A stretch of 64,000 bases of DNA from JBBRVW01 sp963784645. GTDB lineage: Bacteria > Actinomycetota > Actinomycetes > JACCUZ01. Positions 34,515 through 43,841 of this stretch are shown piece after piece. A program made the translations under genes and the position numbers. The notes below the pieces were generated by a model. It had not been told where the DNA came from, searched no databases, and worked only from the letters and a program-made list of their open reading frames with translations. Position 1 is the stretch's first letter. Every line of letters starts with the position of its first letter. The stretch lies in NCBI GenBank assembly GCA_963784645.1, contig CAWARY010000001.1, forward strand, positions 124,001-188,000, in the 5' to 3' direction.

Positions 34515-35738
34515 ATGACGAGCGCTCCCGGGACCGAGCGGCCGGCCGCCATCCGTCGCACGCCGTGGCGGGCGTCGATGGTCCCGCGGGCCGCCGACGA
34601 GAGACACCGGGCCGCGACCCCGCTGGAGCTGCTGTTCGACCTCACGTTCGTCGTCGCGGTGTCCCGGGCGGCGGCCGAGCTCGCGCACGACGTCGCCGCG
34701 GGGCACGTCGGCCACGCCGTGGTGGCCTACGTGATGGTGTTCTTCGGGATCTGGTGGGCCTGGGTCAACTTCACCTGGTTCGCGTCGGCCTACGACTGCG
34801 ACGACGTGTCCTACCGGCTGCTGACGTTGCTGCAGATGTCGGGTGTGCTGATCTTCGCCGCCGGCGTCCACGACGCCTTCACCGACGCCGACTTCGTCAC
34901 GGGGACGATCGGCTACGTCGTGATGCGGGTCGCCCTCGTGCTGCAGTGGGTGCGCGCCGCGCGCAGCGACCCCGCCCACCGGCAGACCGCCCGCCGGTAC
35001 GTCGTCGGTGTCACGGCCGTCCAGGTGGCGTGGGTGCTGCGGCTGCTGCTCCCGGCCGACGTGGCGTTCGCGATGTTCTTCGTGCTGGCCCTCGCTGACG
35101 TGCTGGTGCCGGTCTGGGCCGAGCGGACGGGGACGACGTCCTGGCACCCGGGCCACATCGCCGAGCGGTACGGCCTGTTCACGATCATCGTCCTGGGGGA
35201 GTGCGTGCTCGCGGCCACGGTCGCGCTGCAGGTCGTGGTCGAGGACGACGGCTGGGACACCGACCTGGTCCTGCTCGGGGCCGGCGGCCTGGTGCTGCTG
35301 TTCGCACTGTGGTGGATGTACTTCCTCAAGGACGCCGGTGACGGGCTGAGACGGCGCCCCGACCAGTCGTACTCGTGGGGCTACGGCCACTACGTCGTGT
35401 TTGCGTCGCTGGCAGCCCTCGGCGCCGGGATCGAGGTCACCGTCGAGGCCCTCGGCCACCACGTGGAGGTGTCCGACCCGGTCGTCGCCTGCGCCGTGAC
35501 GCTGCCGGTCGCGGTGTTCGTCCTCACCGTCTGGCTGCTGCACGCGCCGTTCTCCGCGGGACTGCGCACCACGGCGGTCGAGGTCGTCGCCTCCGTCGTG
35601 GTGACGCTGGCGATCCCCGCGCTGGTGCTGCTCGGGCTGCCGCTGCCCCTCGTCCCGTGGCTGGCGACGGTCCCGGTCGGGCTGCTCATCGCGACGCACG
35701 TCGACCGACCGGCCCGGGCCGCTCAGCCGGCGCCGTAG
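34515..35738 (+). CDS. Low temperature requirement protein A (LtrA) family membrane protein
   Basis: The 407-residue protein has about ten membrane segments. TPLELLFDLTFVVAVSRAAAEL near the N-terminus and FGIWWAWVNFTWFASAYDCDDVSYRLL are the LtrA hallmarks. ERYGLFTIIVLGECVLAATVA is the second conserved block. The family is named for a Listeria gene needed for growth in the cold, and the molecular function is unknown. TAGCCT (34502-34507) ends 7 nt before the ATG. Its end overlaps the convergent VOC-GrpB gene by 16 nt. Confidence 0.93.
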   Translation: MTSAPGTERPAAIRRTPWRASMVPRAADERHRAATPLELLFDLTFVVAVSRAAAELAHDVAAGHVGHAVVAYVMVFFGIWWAWVNFTWFASAYDCDDVSYRLLTLLQMSGVLIFAAGVHDAFTDADFVTGTIGYVVMRVALVLQWVRAARSDPAHRQTARRYVVGVTAVQVAWVLRLLLPADVAFAMFFVLALADVLVPVWAERTGTTSWHPGHIAERYGLFTIIVLGECVLAATVALQVVVEDDGWDTDLVLLGAGGLVLLFALWWMYFLKDAGDGLRRRPDQSYSWGYGHYVVFASLAALGAGIEVTVEALGHHVEVSDPVVACAVTLPVAVFVLTVWLLHAPFSAGLRTTAVEVVASVVVTLAIPALVLLGLPLPLVPWLATVPVGLLIATHVDRPARAAQPAP

Positions 35739-37039
35739 CGCGCCAGCTGCCGTACCGCCCGTGCCAGGCCGGCGACGTCCGCGGGCAGCGAGTCGTCGAC
35801 GACCACGACCCGCCCCGGCAGGCCGGCCGGCTCCACCTGACCGTGCACGACCGACGCGGGTGAGCTCGCGGCGACCGCCGCCAGCACCGGTGCGACGGCC
35901 TCGGCGCCGACCCCGGCGTTCCCCAGGGCGACGGCGTCCAGCAGCACCACGCCGAGCGCCCGGGCGAGGCCGGCAGCGCGCGGGTCGTCCTGGTCGACGA
36001 GGACGTGCACGCCCGCGACGGGGGCGACGTCGCGGCGCAGGGCACGGACCAGCACCTGCTCGACGACCGGGCCCTTGGCGTCGGCGTACTGCTGCACGAG
36101 CTCCCAGCTGCGCCGCGCCAGCCCCTGCTTGGTGCGCTGGTAGAGCGCGAGGTCGTCGGGATCGCTGCGGAGGTGGTCGCGGAAGACCAGCATCCGGTCG
36201 ACCTCGTCCGAGCCGATCCCGAACACGTGCAGGTTGACGTCGGGGTCGGCGTGCTTCAGCAGCCGGTGCTGGTGCCAGTCCGGCTCGCGGTGCCGCAGCG
36301 TGTAGCCCAGCGGTGCCAGCGGGCCGAGGTACGCGGCCTCGTCGGTCGGGTCCGGGACCGCGAGCACCACGTCGATCAGTGGCTTGGCCACCAGGCCGGG
36401 CACGGACGTCGACCCGACGTGCTCGACCACGAGCGCGACGGCGCCGAGGGCGGCTCGCACCTCGGCGACCAGCCGAGTCCCGGTGGCTGCCCAGGTCGGG
36501 TCCGGCTCGGCGAGGTGCACCGGACCGTCGGCGCGGGTCGGGCCGCCGCCGACCCAGTCCGGGCCGGCCAGCACCTCCTCGACGCTGCGCCCCTCGGGCT
36601 CGGCCGCGTCGGACCAGACGGTGAGCTGGAGCCCGGCCGGGCCATCGAGGCGGGCGTTGAGCGAGTCCCACGGGGTGCGCGTCGGTGGTGCGATCACCTC
36701 GGCCCCGGCGCGGGCCAGCCGGTCGGTGACGGCGGCCGAGTCGGGTACCTCGAAGGCGACGCGCACCGGTCCGGCGACCCGGCGCCCGACCTCGACCTCG
36801 TCGATGTAGGCGGCGTACGCCGGGTCGGCCAGCTCGAGCGTCGCCCGCCCCGCCGCCAGGATCGTCAGCCGACCGCCCGGTGAGCGGTAGGACGCCTCCT
36901 CGATCAGGCCGAGCCCGTCGCGGTAGAAGGCCAGCGCCACCTCGTAGTCCGGTGCGGTCACCGAGAGCCGCAGCTGGGTCACGGCGTCGCGCCCGGCAGC
37001 GTCCAGCTCGTCTTGCTCGTCCTGCCCGTCGTCCGGCAT
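35723..37039 (-). CDS. VOC (glyoxalase-like) domain fused to a GrpB/UPF0157 domain and a C-terminal extension
   Basis: The 438-residue protein has three parts. Residues about 18-150 form a VOC domain (LRLSVTAPDYEVALAFYRDG, VRVAFEVPDSAAVTDRLA, GPAGLQLTVW). Residues about 175-335 form a GrpB nucleotidyltransferase-like domain (VEHVGSTSVPGLVAKPLIDV, HREPDWHQHRLLKHADPDV, VFGIGSDEVDRMLVFRDHLR). The last 100 residues are unassigned, with VLVDQDDPRAAGLARALGV and VVVDDSLPADVAGL. GrpB proteins are minimal nucleotidyltransferases of unknown substrate. TAGCGT (37052-37047) ends 7 nt before the ATG. The fusion is unusual, but the frame is clean throughout. Confidence 0.88.
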   Translation of the reverse strand: MPDDGQDEQDELDAAGRDAVTQLRLSVTAPDYEVALAFYRDGLGLIEEASYRSPGGRLTILAAGRATLELADPAYAAYIDEVEVGRRVAGPVRVAFEVPDSAAVTDRLARAGAEVIAPPTRTPWDSLNARLDGPAGLQLTVWSDAAEPEGRSVEEVLAGPDWVGGGPTRADGPVHLAEPDPTWAATGTRLVAEVRAALGAVALVVEHVGSTSVPGLVAKPLIDVVLAVPDPTDEAAYLGPLAPLGYTLRHREPDWHQHRLLKHADPDVNLHVFGIGSDEVDRMLVFRDHLRSDPDDLALYQRTKQGLARRSWELVQQYADAKGPVVEQVLVRALRRDVAPVAGVHVLVDQDDPRAAGLARALGVVLLDAVALGNAGVGAEAVAPVLAAVAASSPASVVHGQVEPAGLPGRVVVVDDSLPADVAGLARAVRQLARYGAG

Positions 37040-37067
37040 GCCCGGGACGCTACGGGAGGATGGCCTG

Positions 37068-37784
37068 GTGACGGCACCCCGGCGAGCGACGTCCCGGCGC
37101 ACCGAGGTGTCCCCGGAGCGACTGGCCGGCTGGGTGGAGCGCTTCGCGTCGGCGCACGGCGGCCTCGGGGCGGCGCCGGACGGCGACCGCGTCGTGCTGA
37201 GCGCCGCCGACGGTGCTGTGGCGCGGCTAGCGGTTCCGTTCCCGCCCCTGGCCCATCACGGGGGGCCGATCGCCGCCGACGAGGAGCTGGTCGCCCTGCT
37301 CGTCGCCCACGCGCTGCGGGAGCGGCGGGTCGGGGTGCTGCTGGTACGCCTCGGCGGCCACGCCGCCGGGGTCTTCGAGGGGTCGCGGCTGGTCGTGAGC
37401 AAGGTCGGGTCCCGCCAGGTGCACGGCCGCAGCGCGGCGGGCGGCTGGTCGCAGCAGCGGTTCGCCCGCCGTCGGGAGGGTCAGGTGCGGGTCGCGCTGG
37501 CCGCGGCGGCCGACGTCGCCGCCCGGGTGCTGCTGCCCGGAGCCGGGCGGCTGGACGCCGTGGTGACCGGTGGCGACCGCCGTTCGGTGGACGCCGTGCT
37601 CGAGGACCCGCGGCTGACCGGGCTGCTGCCGCTCGTCGTCCCGCCGCTGCTCGACGTCCCCGACCCGCGGCTGGCCGTCCTGGAAGCGACACCGGGCAGG
37701 TTCCGGGCGGTCCGCGTGGAGGTCGTCGACCCGCCGCAGGCGGAGGGGGCCGAACGTACCGACGGCACGGTGCGCCCGCACTAG
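37068..37784 (+). CDS. acVLRF1 family peptidyl-tRNA hydrolase (actinobacterial Vms1-like release factor)
   Basis: The 238-residue protein carries the VLRF1 signature VGSRQVHGRSAAGGWSQQRF (residues 113-132), with the GxxQ motif at 126-129 where the glutamine acts in hydrolysis. VLRF1 proteins release nascent chains from stalled 50S-peptidyl-tRNA complexes in ribosome rescue. There is no Cys- or His-based nuclease motif. GGGAGGA ends 7 nt before GTG 37068, which selects this start. It is divergent from the VOC-GrpB gene across 28 nt. The family match is by motif, and the actinobacterial members are less studied than eukaryotic Vms1. Confidence 0.85.
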   Translation: MTAPRRATSRRTEVSPERLAGWVERFASAHGGLGAAPDGDRVVLSAADGAVARLAVPFPPLAHHGGPIAADEELVALLVAHALRERRVGVLLVRLGGHAAGVFEGSRLVVSKVGSRQVHGRSAAGGWSQQRFARRREGQVRVALAAAADVAARVLLPGAGRLDAVVTGGDRRSVDAVLEDPRLTGLLPLVVPPLLDVPDPRLAVLEATPGRFRAVRVEVVDPPQAEGAERTDGTVRPH

Positions 37785-37909
37785 GACGCGGACCACTTGA
37801 TAGCCCGATCGGGTGATCTGTGCCAACACCTGGCAAACCCTGCGTGCGCGTGCCCCTGGAGTCCCTAACGTCCCGATTGCCACTCAGGCCGTCGAAGGGA
37901 CCACCGGAC

Positions 37910-38476
37910 ATGACGCTCGTCCAGACCCAGAAGGTGGTCGACGGCGACCTGAGCGAGCAGGCCTGGAAGCTGTACCTCCAGTCCTTCGACGACCTTCGCT
38001 ACCTCGCGGTGCAGCGCCATGTCATGTACGGCGACGAGTTCGACGCCGTGATGGCCGATGCGAGGGTCGACAAGTTCCTCCTGCGGGGCGAGGACGGGTC
38101 ACTGCAGGCGATGAGCACGATGTCGTCGGACCTGCGCTCGATGCCGCTGATCTCGCCGGAGTACTTCGCCCGCAAATACCCCGAGCGCTACCAGGCGGGG
38201 CTGGTCTACTACATCGGCTTCCTGGCGGTGCACCCCGACAGCCACGGCACCGGGGTCTTCGGCGACCTGGTGCGTGCGATGACCGAGCCGGTGGCGACCA
38301 AGGGCGGCCTGGCCGTCATCGATGTCTGCACCTACAACAAGGACCGGCTGCACCTGCCGCGCGCCATCCGCTGGCTGGCGTCCACCTGGGCGGCCACCGT
38401 CGAGATGTCCGACCTCGACGCGCAGACCTACGTCGGCTACGACTTCGCCCCGCAGGCTCAGGCCGTCGCGGTCTGA
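37910..38476 (+). CDS. GNAT-like N-acetyltransferase fold protein
   Basis: The 188-residue protein has a strand-rich centre with VYYIGFLAVHPDSHGTGVFGDL, a GNAT-like acetyl-CoA loop region, and VIDVCTYNKDRLHLPRAIRW. The conserved Q/RxxGxG motif is degenerate (HGTGVFG), so activity is uncertain. AAGGGA stands upstream of ATG 37910 at workable spacing, while the longer open frame from 37820 lacks one. A CCCGATCGGG palindrome lies at 37804-37813. Its end overlaps the GGDEF-EAL gene by 19 nt in the convergent sense. The substrate is unknown. Confidence 0.8.
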   Translation: MTLVQTQKVVDGDLSEQAWKLYLQSFDDLRYLAVQRHVMYGDEFDAVMADARVDKFLLRGEDGSLQAMSTMSSDLRSMPLISPEYFARKYPERYQAGLVYYIGFLAVHPDSHGTGVFGDLVRAMTEPVATKGGLAVIDVCTYNKDRLHLPRAIRWLASTWAATVEMSDLDAQTYVGYDFAPQAQAVAV

Positions 38477-40762
38477 ACCCGCACGAAGTCGCAGTCCTCG
38501 GCGGGCACCGGCCGGCCGAACAACCAGCCCTGACCCAGCTGGACGCCGAGCTTCTGCAGCAGGTCGCGCTGGCCCTCGGTCTCGATGCCCTCCGCAACGA
38601 CGTCGAGGCGCATCGCGAGGGACATCGCCACGACAGCGCGGACGATCTCGGCGTCGTCGGCGTCGTGCTCGATGCCGGAGACGAACGCGCGGTCGATCTT
38701 CACCTTCGAGACCGGGAAGCGGCGCAGGTGGCCCAGCGACGAGTAGCCGGTCCCGAAGTCGTCGACGGCCAGCGTGAGGCCGAGCGCGCGCAGGTTGTGC
38801 AGCAGGGTGGCGGCGATCTCCTCGTCGGCCATCATCGCCGACTCGGTGATCTCGAGGACGAGCAGCTCCGCCGGGACGTTGTACCGAGCGAGCTCGGCCT
38901 CGACGTGGTGGACGAGCGACGGGTCGCGCAGCTGGCGGGCCGACACGTTGACGGCCATCCAGAGGTCACGCGCACCGGTGCCGGCACGCTGCTCGCGCCA
39001 GCGGGCGGCCTGGCGCAGCGCCTCGGACACGACCCACTCGCCGATCTCGACGATGAGCCCGGTTTCTTCGGCGATCGGGATGAAGTCCAGCGGTGACACC
39101 AGGCCGAGGCCGGGGTGCGCCCAGCGCAGCAGCGCCTCGGCCCCGACGACCTCGCCGGTCTGGACCGAGACGACGGGCTGGTAGTGCAGCAGCAGCTCAC
39201 CGCGGTCCAGCGCGTAGCGCAGGGCGAGCTCGGTCTCGACGCGGTGCCGCACCGAGTCGTGCATCGACGGGTCGAAGACCAGCGCGCGGTTGCGACCGGC
39301 GGACTTGGCCTTGTACATGGCGGTATCGGCGTCCCGCAGCAGGCTCTCGGCGGTCGCAGGACCCAGCGAGGCGCCCTCGCGCGCGGAGCCGGCCAGCCCG
39401 ATGGACGCGGTGGTGACCAGCGAGTCCTCGCCGGGCAGGGGTGCCCGGAAGGCTTCGACGATGTCGGCGGCGAGCTGCTCGCCGGTCGCGGCCGAGCCGT
39501 GGCCGACGTACCGGGCGATGACGAACTCGTCGCCGCCGACGCGCGACACGGTGTCCTCGGGGCGGGTCACGGTGAGCAGCCGCTGGGCGGCCAGCCGGAG
39601 CACCCGGTCGCCGACCTGGTGGCCCCAGGTGTCGTTCACCAGCTTGAACGAGTCGATGTCGAGGAACAGCACGTCCACGCGGTCGCCGTCGCGGCTCGCG
39701 CGGTCGAGGAGCTCGTCGACGATCTCGAGCAGGCGTGGCCGGTTGACCAGGCGGGTCAGCTGGTCGTGGGTGGCCTGGTAGCGCAGACCCTCCTGGGCGC
39801 GCGCGTGGGCCTGCACCGCTGTCACGGCTCGGACCAGGAGCAGCAGGGTGACCAGCGCACTCGCACCGGCGCCCACCCAGGTGTCTGCGGTGTCGTCGCC
39901 GGCCACGCCGACCAGCGGCGGCACCAGGAGAACCGGGAGGAGCAGACCGACCCGGCCGCGGGACCAGGCCGGCACCGGGCGCTGCTGGACGGCCGACAGC
40001 GCGCGCATCGAGGGGTGGAGCGCCGCTGCACCGAACATCGTGAAAGCCACGACGAACGGCAGGTCGAGCAACGGTGAGCCGACGGTCTGGCCCTTCGTCC
40101 CGATCATCGCGTAGCCGACGTCGCCGACGAGGATGAAGACGACGGACAGGCCGAGCAGCCAGAACGACGCGACCCGGCGTGCCGAGGTCCACGAGAGCAG
40201 GATCGCCACGAAGACCATCACGGCGTCGATGACCGGATAGGCGCCCTGGACGACCGCGGTCACCGAGTAGCCGACCTCTGTCGCGGTGGGCAGGGTGAAG
40301 AAGACGACCGCGGCGGCACTCACGGAGACGAGCACGATCGCGCCGTCGACGAGCTCGTGCACCACCCGTTCGGTGGACTGCCGGGAGCGCAGCAGGCCGA
40401 GGAAGGCGGCCAGGGTGGCGGCGTACCCGGAGAGAGTGGCGGCGTCCGCGAGCGGGGCCAGGTGCCTCGCCGGCGAGGACCTGACGAAGGACTGCCCCGA
40501 GGATGAAGGCGACACAGGCCAGCGAGAACAGCACCCAGGGGTAGCCGACCTGCGGCTTGTTGCGGAGGCGCCCGAGCGCCGCTGCCACCGCCGCGCCGGC
40601 GCCCATGACGGCCACCGGGATCGCAGCCAGGTCGTCCGCGCGGAGGGCCACGAGCGACACCATCATGGCCAGCCCCAGGGCGCCGAACAGCCACGCCGCC
40701 GCCTCGCTGGTCGCGCGACGCGGCGCTGGGGTCAGCTGCGCGCTCACTGCAGGGTGCTCCAT
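38458..40762 (-). pseudogene. GGDEF-EAL diguanylate cyclase/phosphodiesterase gene with a one-base frameshift
   Basis: The first 100 or so residues (from ATG 40762) are membrane segments ending in AFILGAVLRQVLAGEA. At about 40461 the reading moves by one base and continues LAPLADAATLSGYAATLAAF, more membrane helices, GGDEF (RVGGDEFVIARY, intact) and EAL (GAEALLRW, EITES, DDFGTGYSSL, KIDR, EGIET, all intact). Removing one G of the GG at 40461-40462 gives a 767-residue protein that could make and break cyclic di-GMP. The downstream frame alone (from 40515) encodes a 685-residue protein with both catalytic domains, so some function may remain. Confidence 0.85.
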
Positions 40763-40964
40763 CCGTCATGGTCCTCATCGGGCGAACCGGGCGGATGGTT
40801 GAGCGGTTTGGGCCGTATCGGCGCCTCATCCGGGCAATTGGTGCGAGGGCACCAGCGCGCGTTACAGGCGCATCGTCCGCCTCACGGGCGCCGGACGCCG
40901 GCCGCCGGGCCGGTTGCCTACGTTCTCGACCGACAGCCACGGACACGCGTGAGCCGTCGCGTGC

Positions 40965-42495
40965 TCAGGTGAGCAGTGGGATCGAGTTCTTGAGGTGCGT
41001 GAGGCCGAGGGGGCTGGTCCAGGTCTTGGTCCGGGTGTCGGGGTCGTGGTGCAGTCGCCATCGGCCGTGGGTCTTGGCGTTGTGGTGCTGGCGGCAGAGG
41101 GGTCCGAGGTTGGTCCGCACGGTCTGGCCGCCGTGTCGTCCGTCGCGGTAGGCGACGACGTGGTCGCAGTCGCAGGTGTGGGCGGGTGAGCCGCAGCCGG
41201 GGAACCCGCAGACCTGGTCGCGGGCGTTGACGTAGGCCTCGAGCGCGCCGCTGGGGCGGTAGCGGCGGGCGCCGCGGTCGAGCAGCTGCCCGCTCATCGG
41301 TTCGGTGATCCATCGGACCCAGTCGCGGTCGCCGGCCATCCGGCGCGCCAGCTCGGCGGGGATGGCGCCGTAGCCGGGCAGGTGGCCCGGGTTGTCGGCC
41401 AGGCCGAGAGCGGTAGGCACGTCGAGCACGACCGCCGCGGTCTGCGCGCCGCCACAGGAGCACCGCGGCAGCCGCCGGCCCGTGCTGGTGGCTGGTCCCT
41501 GGTTCAGGAGCGCCAGCAGCACCTGCAGGTCCACCTCGGCGTCGTCGGCGCACTCGTCGTCGCTGCCCTCGCCGCCGTCGACCTGTTCGTCGCCGCCATC
41601 AGCGTGATCGTCCGCATCCTCGTTGACGGGCTTTCTGTCGGCGGGCTCGGTGTCGACCCTCGCGTCGGTCGGCTCGACCTGGTCGGAGGGCTCACGAGTG
41701 GTCAGGCCGAGGATGCGGTCGATGACCAGGTCGACGCGCAGCGCGTCCAGGGCGACGTGGTCCAGGCCGGCGGCGCGGCGGGCGGCCCGCACGGTCTTCG
41801 CGGCGGCGGTGGTGGCGCCCCACATCTCGACCTCGACATCGGCCGGCAGCGGCAGGTACCAGCCGGTGCGGCCGTCGCGGTCCGGGACCCGCTCGATCCG
41901 CCGCTGCCCGTGCGCCCTCTGGGCCCGCTCCGTTGCGGCGGCCGGGTCGACCCGCACGACCGCGTCCCGCACCGCACGCCTGGTCTCGGCCGGGGTCTGG
42001 CGTGCCATCACCGGCAGCACCCGGGCCTCGACCGCGGCCGCGGTGGCGTCGGGCAGGCCTTCGGTCTCCCGGACCAGGTGCGCGGCGTGGGCGTGCCCGA
42101 CCCGGCCGGTGTCCATCAGCGCCAGCGTGGCCGGGAACCGGTCCCGCAGCTCGAGGGCGACCCGGACCCGCCGGGAGGCGGCCACCGGCGACAGCCGCAA
42201 GCGCCGCGCCCAGCTCGTGCCGGGCGTCCTGCGGGTGCAGCCCGAGTGCCTCGGTGCGGTCCGCGACCAGCGCCACCGTGCGCTGCGCGATCGCCGCGAC
42301 CTGCGCGGTGACCCGCTCGGTCACCCGCAGGTAACCGACCAGCTCACCCGGCTCCAGGGTCCCGGGGTCGACCGACTCCAACAGCCCCGCGAGCTCGGAC
42401 ACCGACCCGTCCAGCTGCAGCTCCAGCGCGGCCCGCTCCCACCCGCAGCCGCGGTCGGCCAGCACCTCGACCAGGTCCAGCGAGCCCATCTCCAT
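40965..42495 (-). pseudogene. DUF222/HNH endonuclease (13E12 repeat type) gene with a one-base frameshift
   Basis: From ATG 42495 the N-terminal DUF222 half (LAGLLESVDPGTLEPGELVG, TERVTAQVAAIAQRTVALVA) runs to HPQDARHELGAAL. At about 42200 the match moves one base to LRLSPVAASRRVRVALELRD and continues to the HNH domain (CGFPGCGSPAHTCDCDHVVA, LCRQHHNAKTHGRW). Removing one A of the AA at 42199-42200 gives 509 residues. The acidic middle (DADDHADGGDEQVDGGEGSD) is usual for the family. These genes occur in multiple copies in many actinomycetes and are suspected selfish or DNA-processing elements. Confidence 0.87.
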
Positions 42496-42551
42496 GCCCC
42501 GAACCTAGGACCACCCCCGGACATTAACCCCGTCCGGCGATCACGCTGAAA

Positions 42552-42568
42552 GCGTTGCCTGGCAACGC
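42552..42568 (-). terminator. Hairpin terminator downstream of ppk2
   Basis: 7-bp arms GCGTTGC / GCAACGC enclose a 3-nt loop. Read on the minus strand, the stem is followed by TTTCAG, a short U-run. It is placed 5 nt after the ppk2 stop. Confidence 0.65.
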
Positions 42569-42573
42569 CTTCG

Positions 42574-43317
42574 CTAGTCGACGCTGTCGACGATCCCGGC
42601 GGCCTCGATCGCGTCGGCGACCTGACGCACCACGTGCACCCGCGCGTACCGCTTGTCCTCGGCCGGGACGACGTTCCAGGGGGCGGCGGCGTGCTCGGTG
42701 CGCACGAGCATGTCCTCGACGGCGTCGACGTACTGCGCGTGCTTCTCGCGGTTGCGCCAGTCCTCGTCGGTCAGCTTCCACGACTTCAGCGGGTCGTCCT
42801 TGCGCCGCTCGAAGCGGCGCTGTTGCTCCTCCGGCGTCAGATGCATCCAGAACTTCACGAGGATCATGCCCTCGGCCGTGAGGGTCCGCTCGAAGTCGAC
42901 GATCTCGTCGTACGCACGCCTCCACTGCTCGGTCGTCGCGAACTTCTCGACGCGCTCGACCAGGACTCGGCCGTACCAGGAGCGGTCCAGCACGGCCATC
43001 CCGCCCTGGCCGGGCAGCACCGGCCAGAACCGCCAGAGGAAGTGGTGCCGCTTCTCGTCGTACGTCGGTGCCGCGAACTGCGAGACACGGACGTGCCGCG
43101 GGTCGAGGTGGTCGACCAGTCGCTTGATGGCGCCGCCCTTGCCGGAGGCGTCCCAGCCCTCGAAGACGATGCACAGCGGTGGCCCGATCTCGCCCCCGAT
43201 CTGACCTCCCAGCACCAGGCGCAGACGGAGCAACCGCTCCTGCTGCTCGGCGAGCTGCTTGGCCTCGTCCTTCTTGGACAGGGCCAGCGTGAGGTCGACC
43301 TCGTCCAGACGTCCCAT
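42574..43317 (-). CDS. ppk2: Polyphosphate kinase 2 family protein
   Basis: The 247-residue protein uses inorganic polyphosphate to phosphorylate nucleotides. Walker A is FEGWDASGKGGAIKRLV (about 52-68), followed by PTYDEKRHHFLWRFW. Walker B/lid is VLDRSWYGRVLVERVE, then KFWMHLTPEEQQRRFERRKD and the C-terminal AAPWNVVPAEDKRYAR. The length and single domain fit class I or II PPK2, and NDP versus NMP preference cannot be read safely. ATG 43317 is chosen from several in-frame starts because GAGG precedes it and it gives the usual N-terminus. Confidence 0.92.
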   Translation of the reverse strand: MGRLDEVDLTLALSKKDEAKQLAEQQERLLRLRLVLGGQIGGEIGPPLCIVFEGWDASGKGGAIKRLVDHLDPRHVRVSQFAAPTYDEKRHHFLWRFWPVLPGQGGMAVLDRSWYGRVLVERVEKFATTEQWRRAYDEIVDFERTLTAEGMILVKFWMHLTPEEQQRRFERRKDDPLKSWKLTDEDWRNREKHAQYVDAVEDMLVRTEHAAAPWNVVPAEDKRYARVHVVRQVADAIEAAGIVDSVD

Positions 43318-43412
43318 GGCCGGAGCCTCGCACCCCGGACGCGGCCGCGTCGACTCCGTGGTCGCCATCGACGGAAGCCACAAGTCGCGCAGATCGGACG
43401 GTGCCGTGACCA

Positions 43413-43841
43413 ATGTGCGACGTCGACCGGCTCGTGTCGTTCGGGGTCAGCGGGATCTACCTCTCGTTCCTGCTGACGGTGATCGGCGCGATCGTCGCGC
43501 GGTCCCGCGGATGGATCCCGGCGGGTCCGTTCCAGCTCGGGAGGTGGGCGTGGCCCACGACGATCGGCGCAGCCGCCTACCTCGGTCTCATGCTGCTGAA
43601 CGTCGTGGCGCCGACGGGGCTCGACAGCCCGCGCGGTGCGCTGTTCAACCTGGACTGGGTCACCCTCACGGTGATGGTGGTCATCGCACTCGTGGGCCTG
43701 CTGGCCTTCCTGGTCGTCCGGCCGGGCAGCACCGTCGGTACCCACCTGCACGACGCGCTCGTGCCCAGCGGGGCGGAGACGGGAGGTGCGCGCCTCCCGC
43801 ACCAGGGCCGGGACGAAGGCCCGCAGGACAGGGCTACCTGA
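43413..43841 (+). pseudogene. C-terminal remnant of an APC-type amino acid permease
   Basis: The 142-residue open frame contains only the last three membrane segments of an APC permease. The first is VSFGVSGIYLSFLLTVIGAI, then RGWIPAGPFQLGRWAWP, YLGLMLLNVVAPTG and LTVMVVIALVGLLAFLVVRP. Members of the family have about 12 helices and 480-520 residues, so roughly three quarters is missing. A stop codon lies in frame just upstream and ppk2 occupies the DNA beyond. A GGGAGG/CCTCCC hairpin (43781-43798) near its end may be the old terminator. It is unlikely to work as a transporter. Confidence 0.7.
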
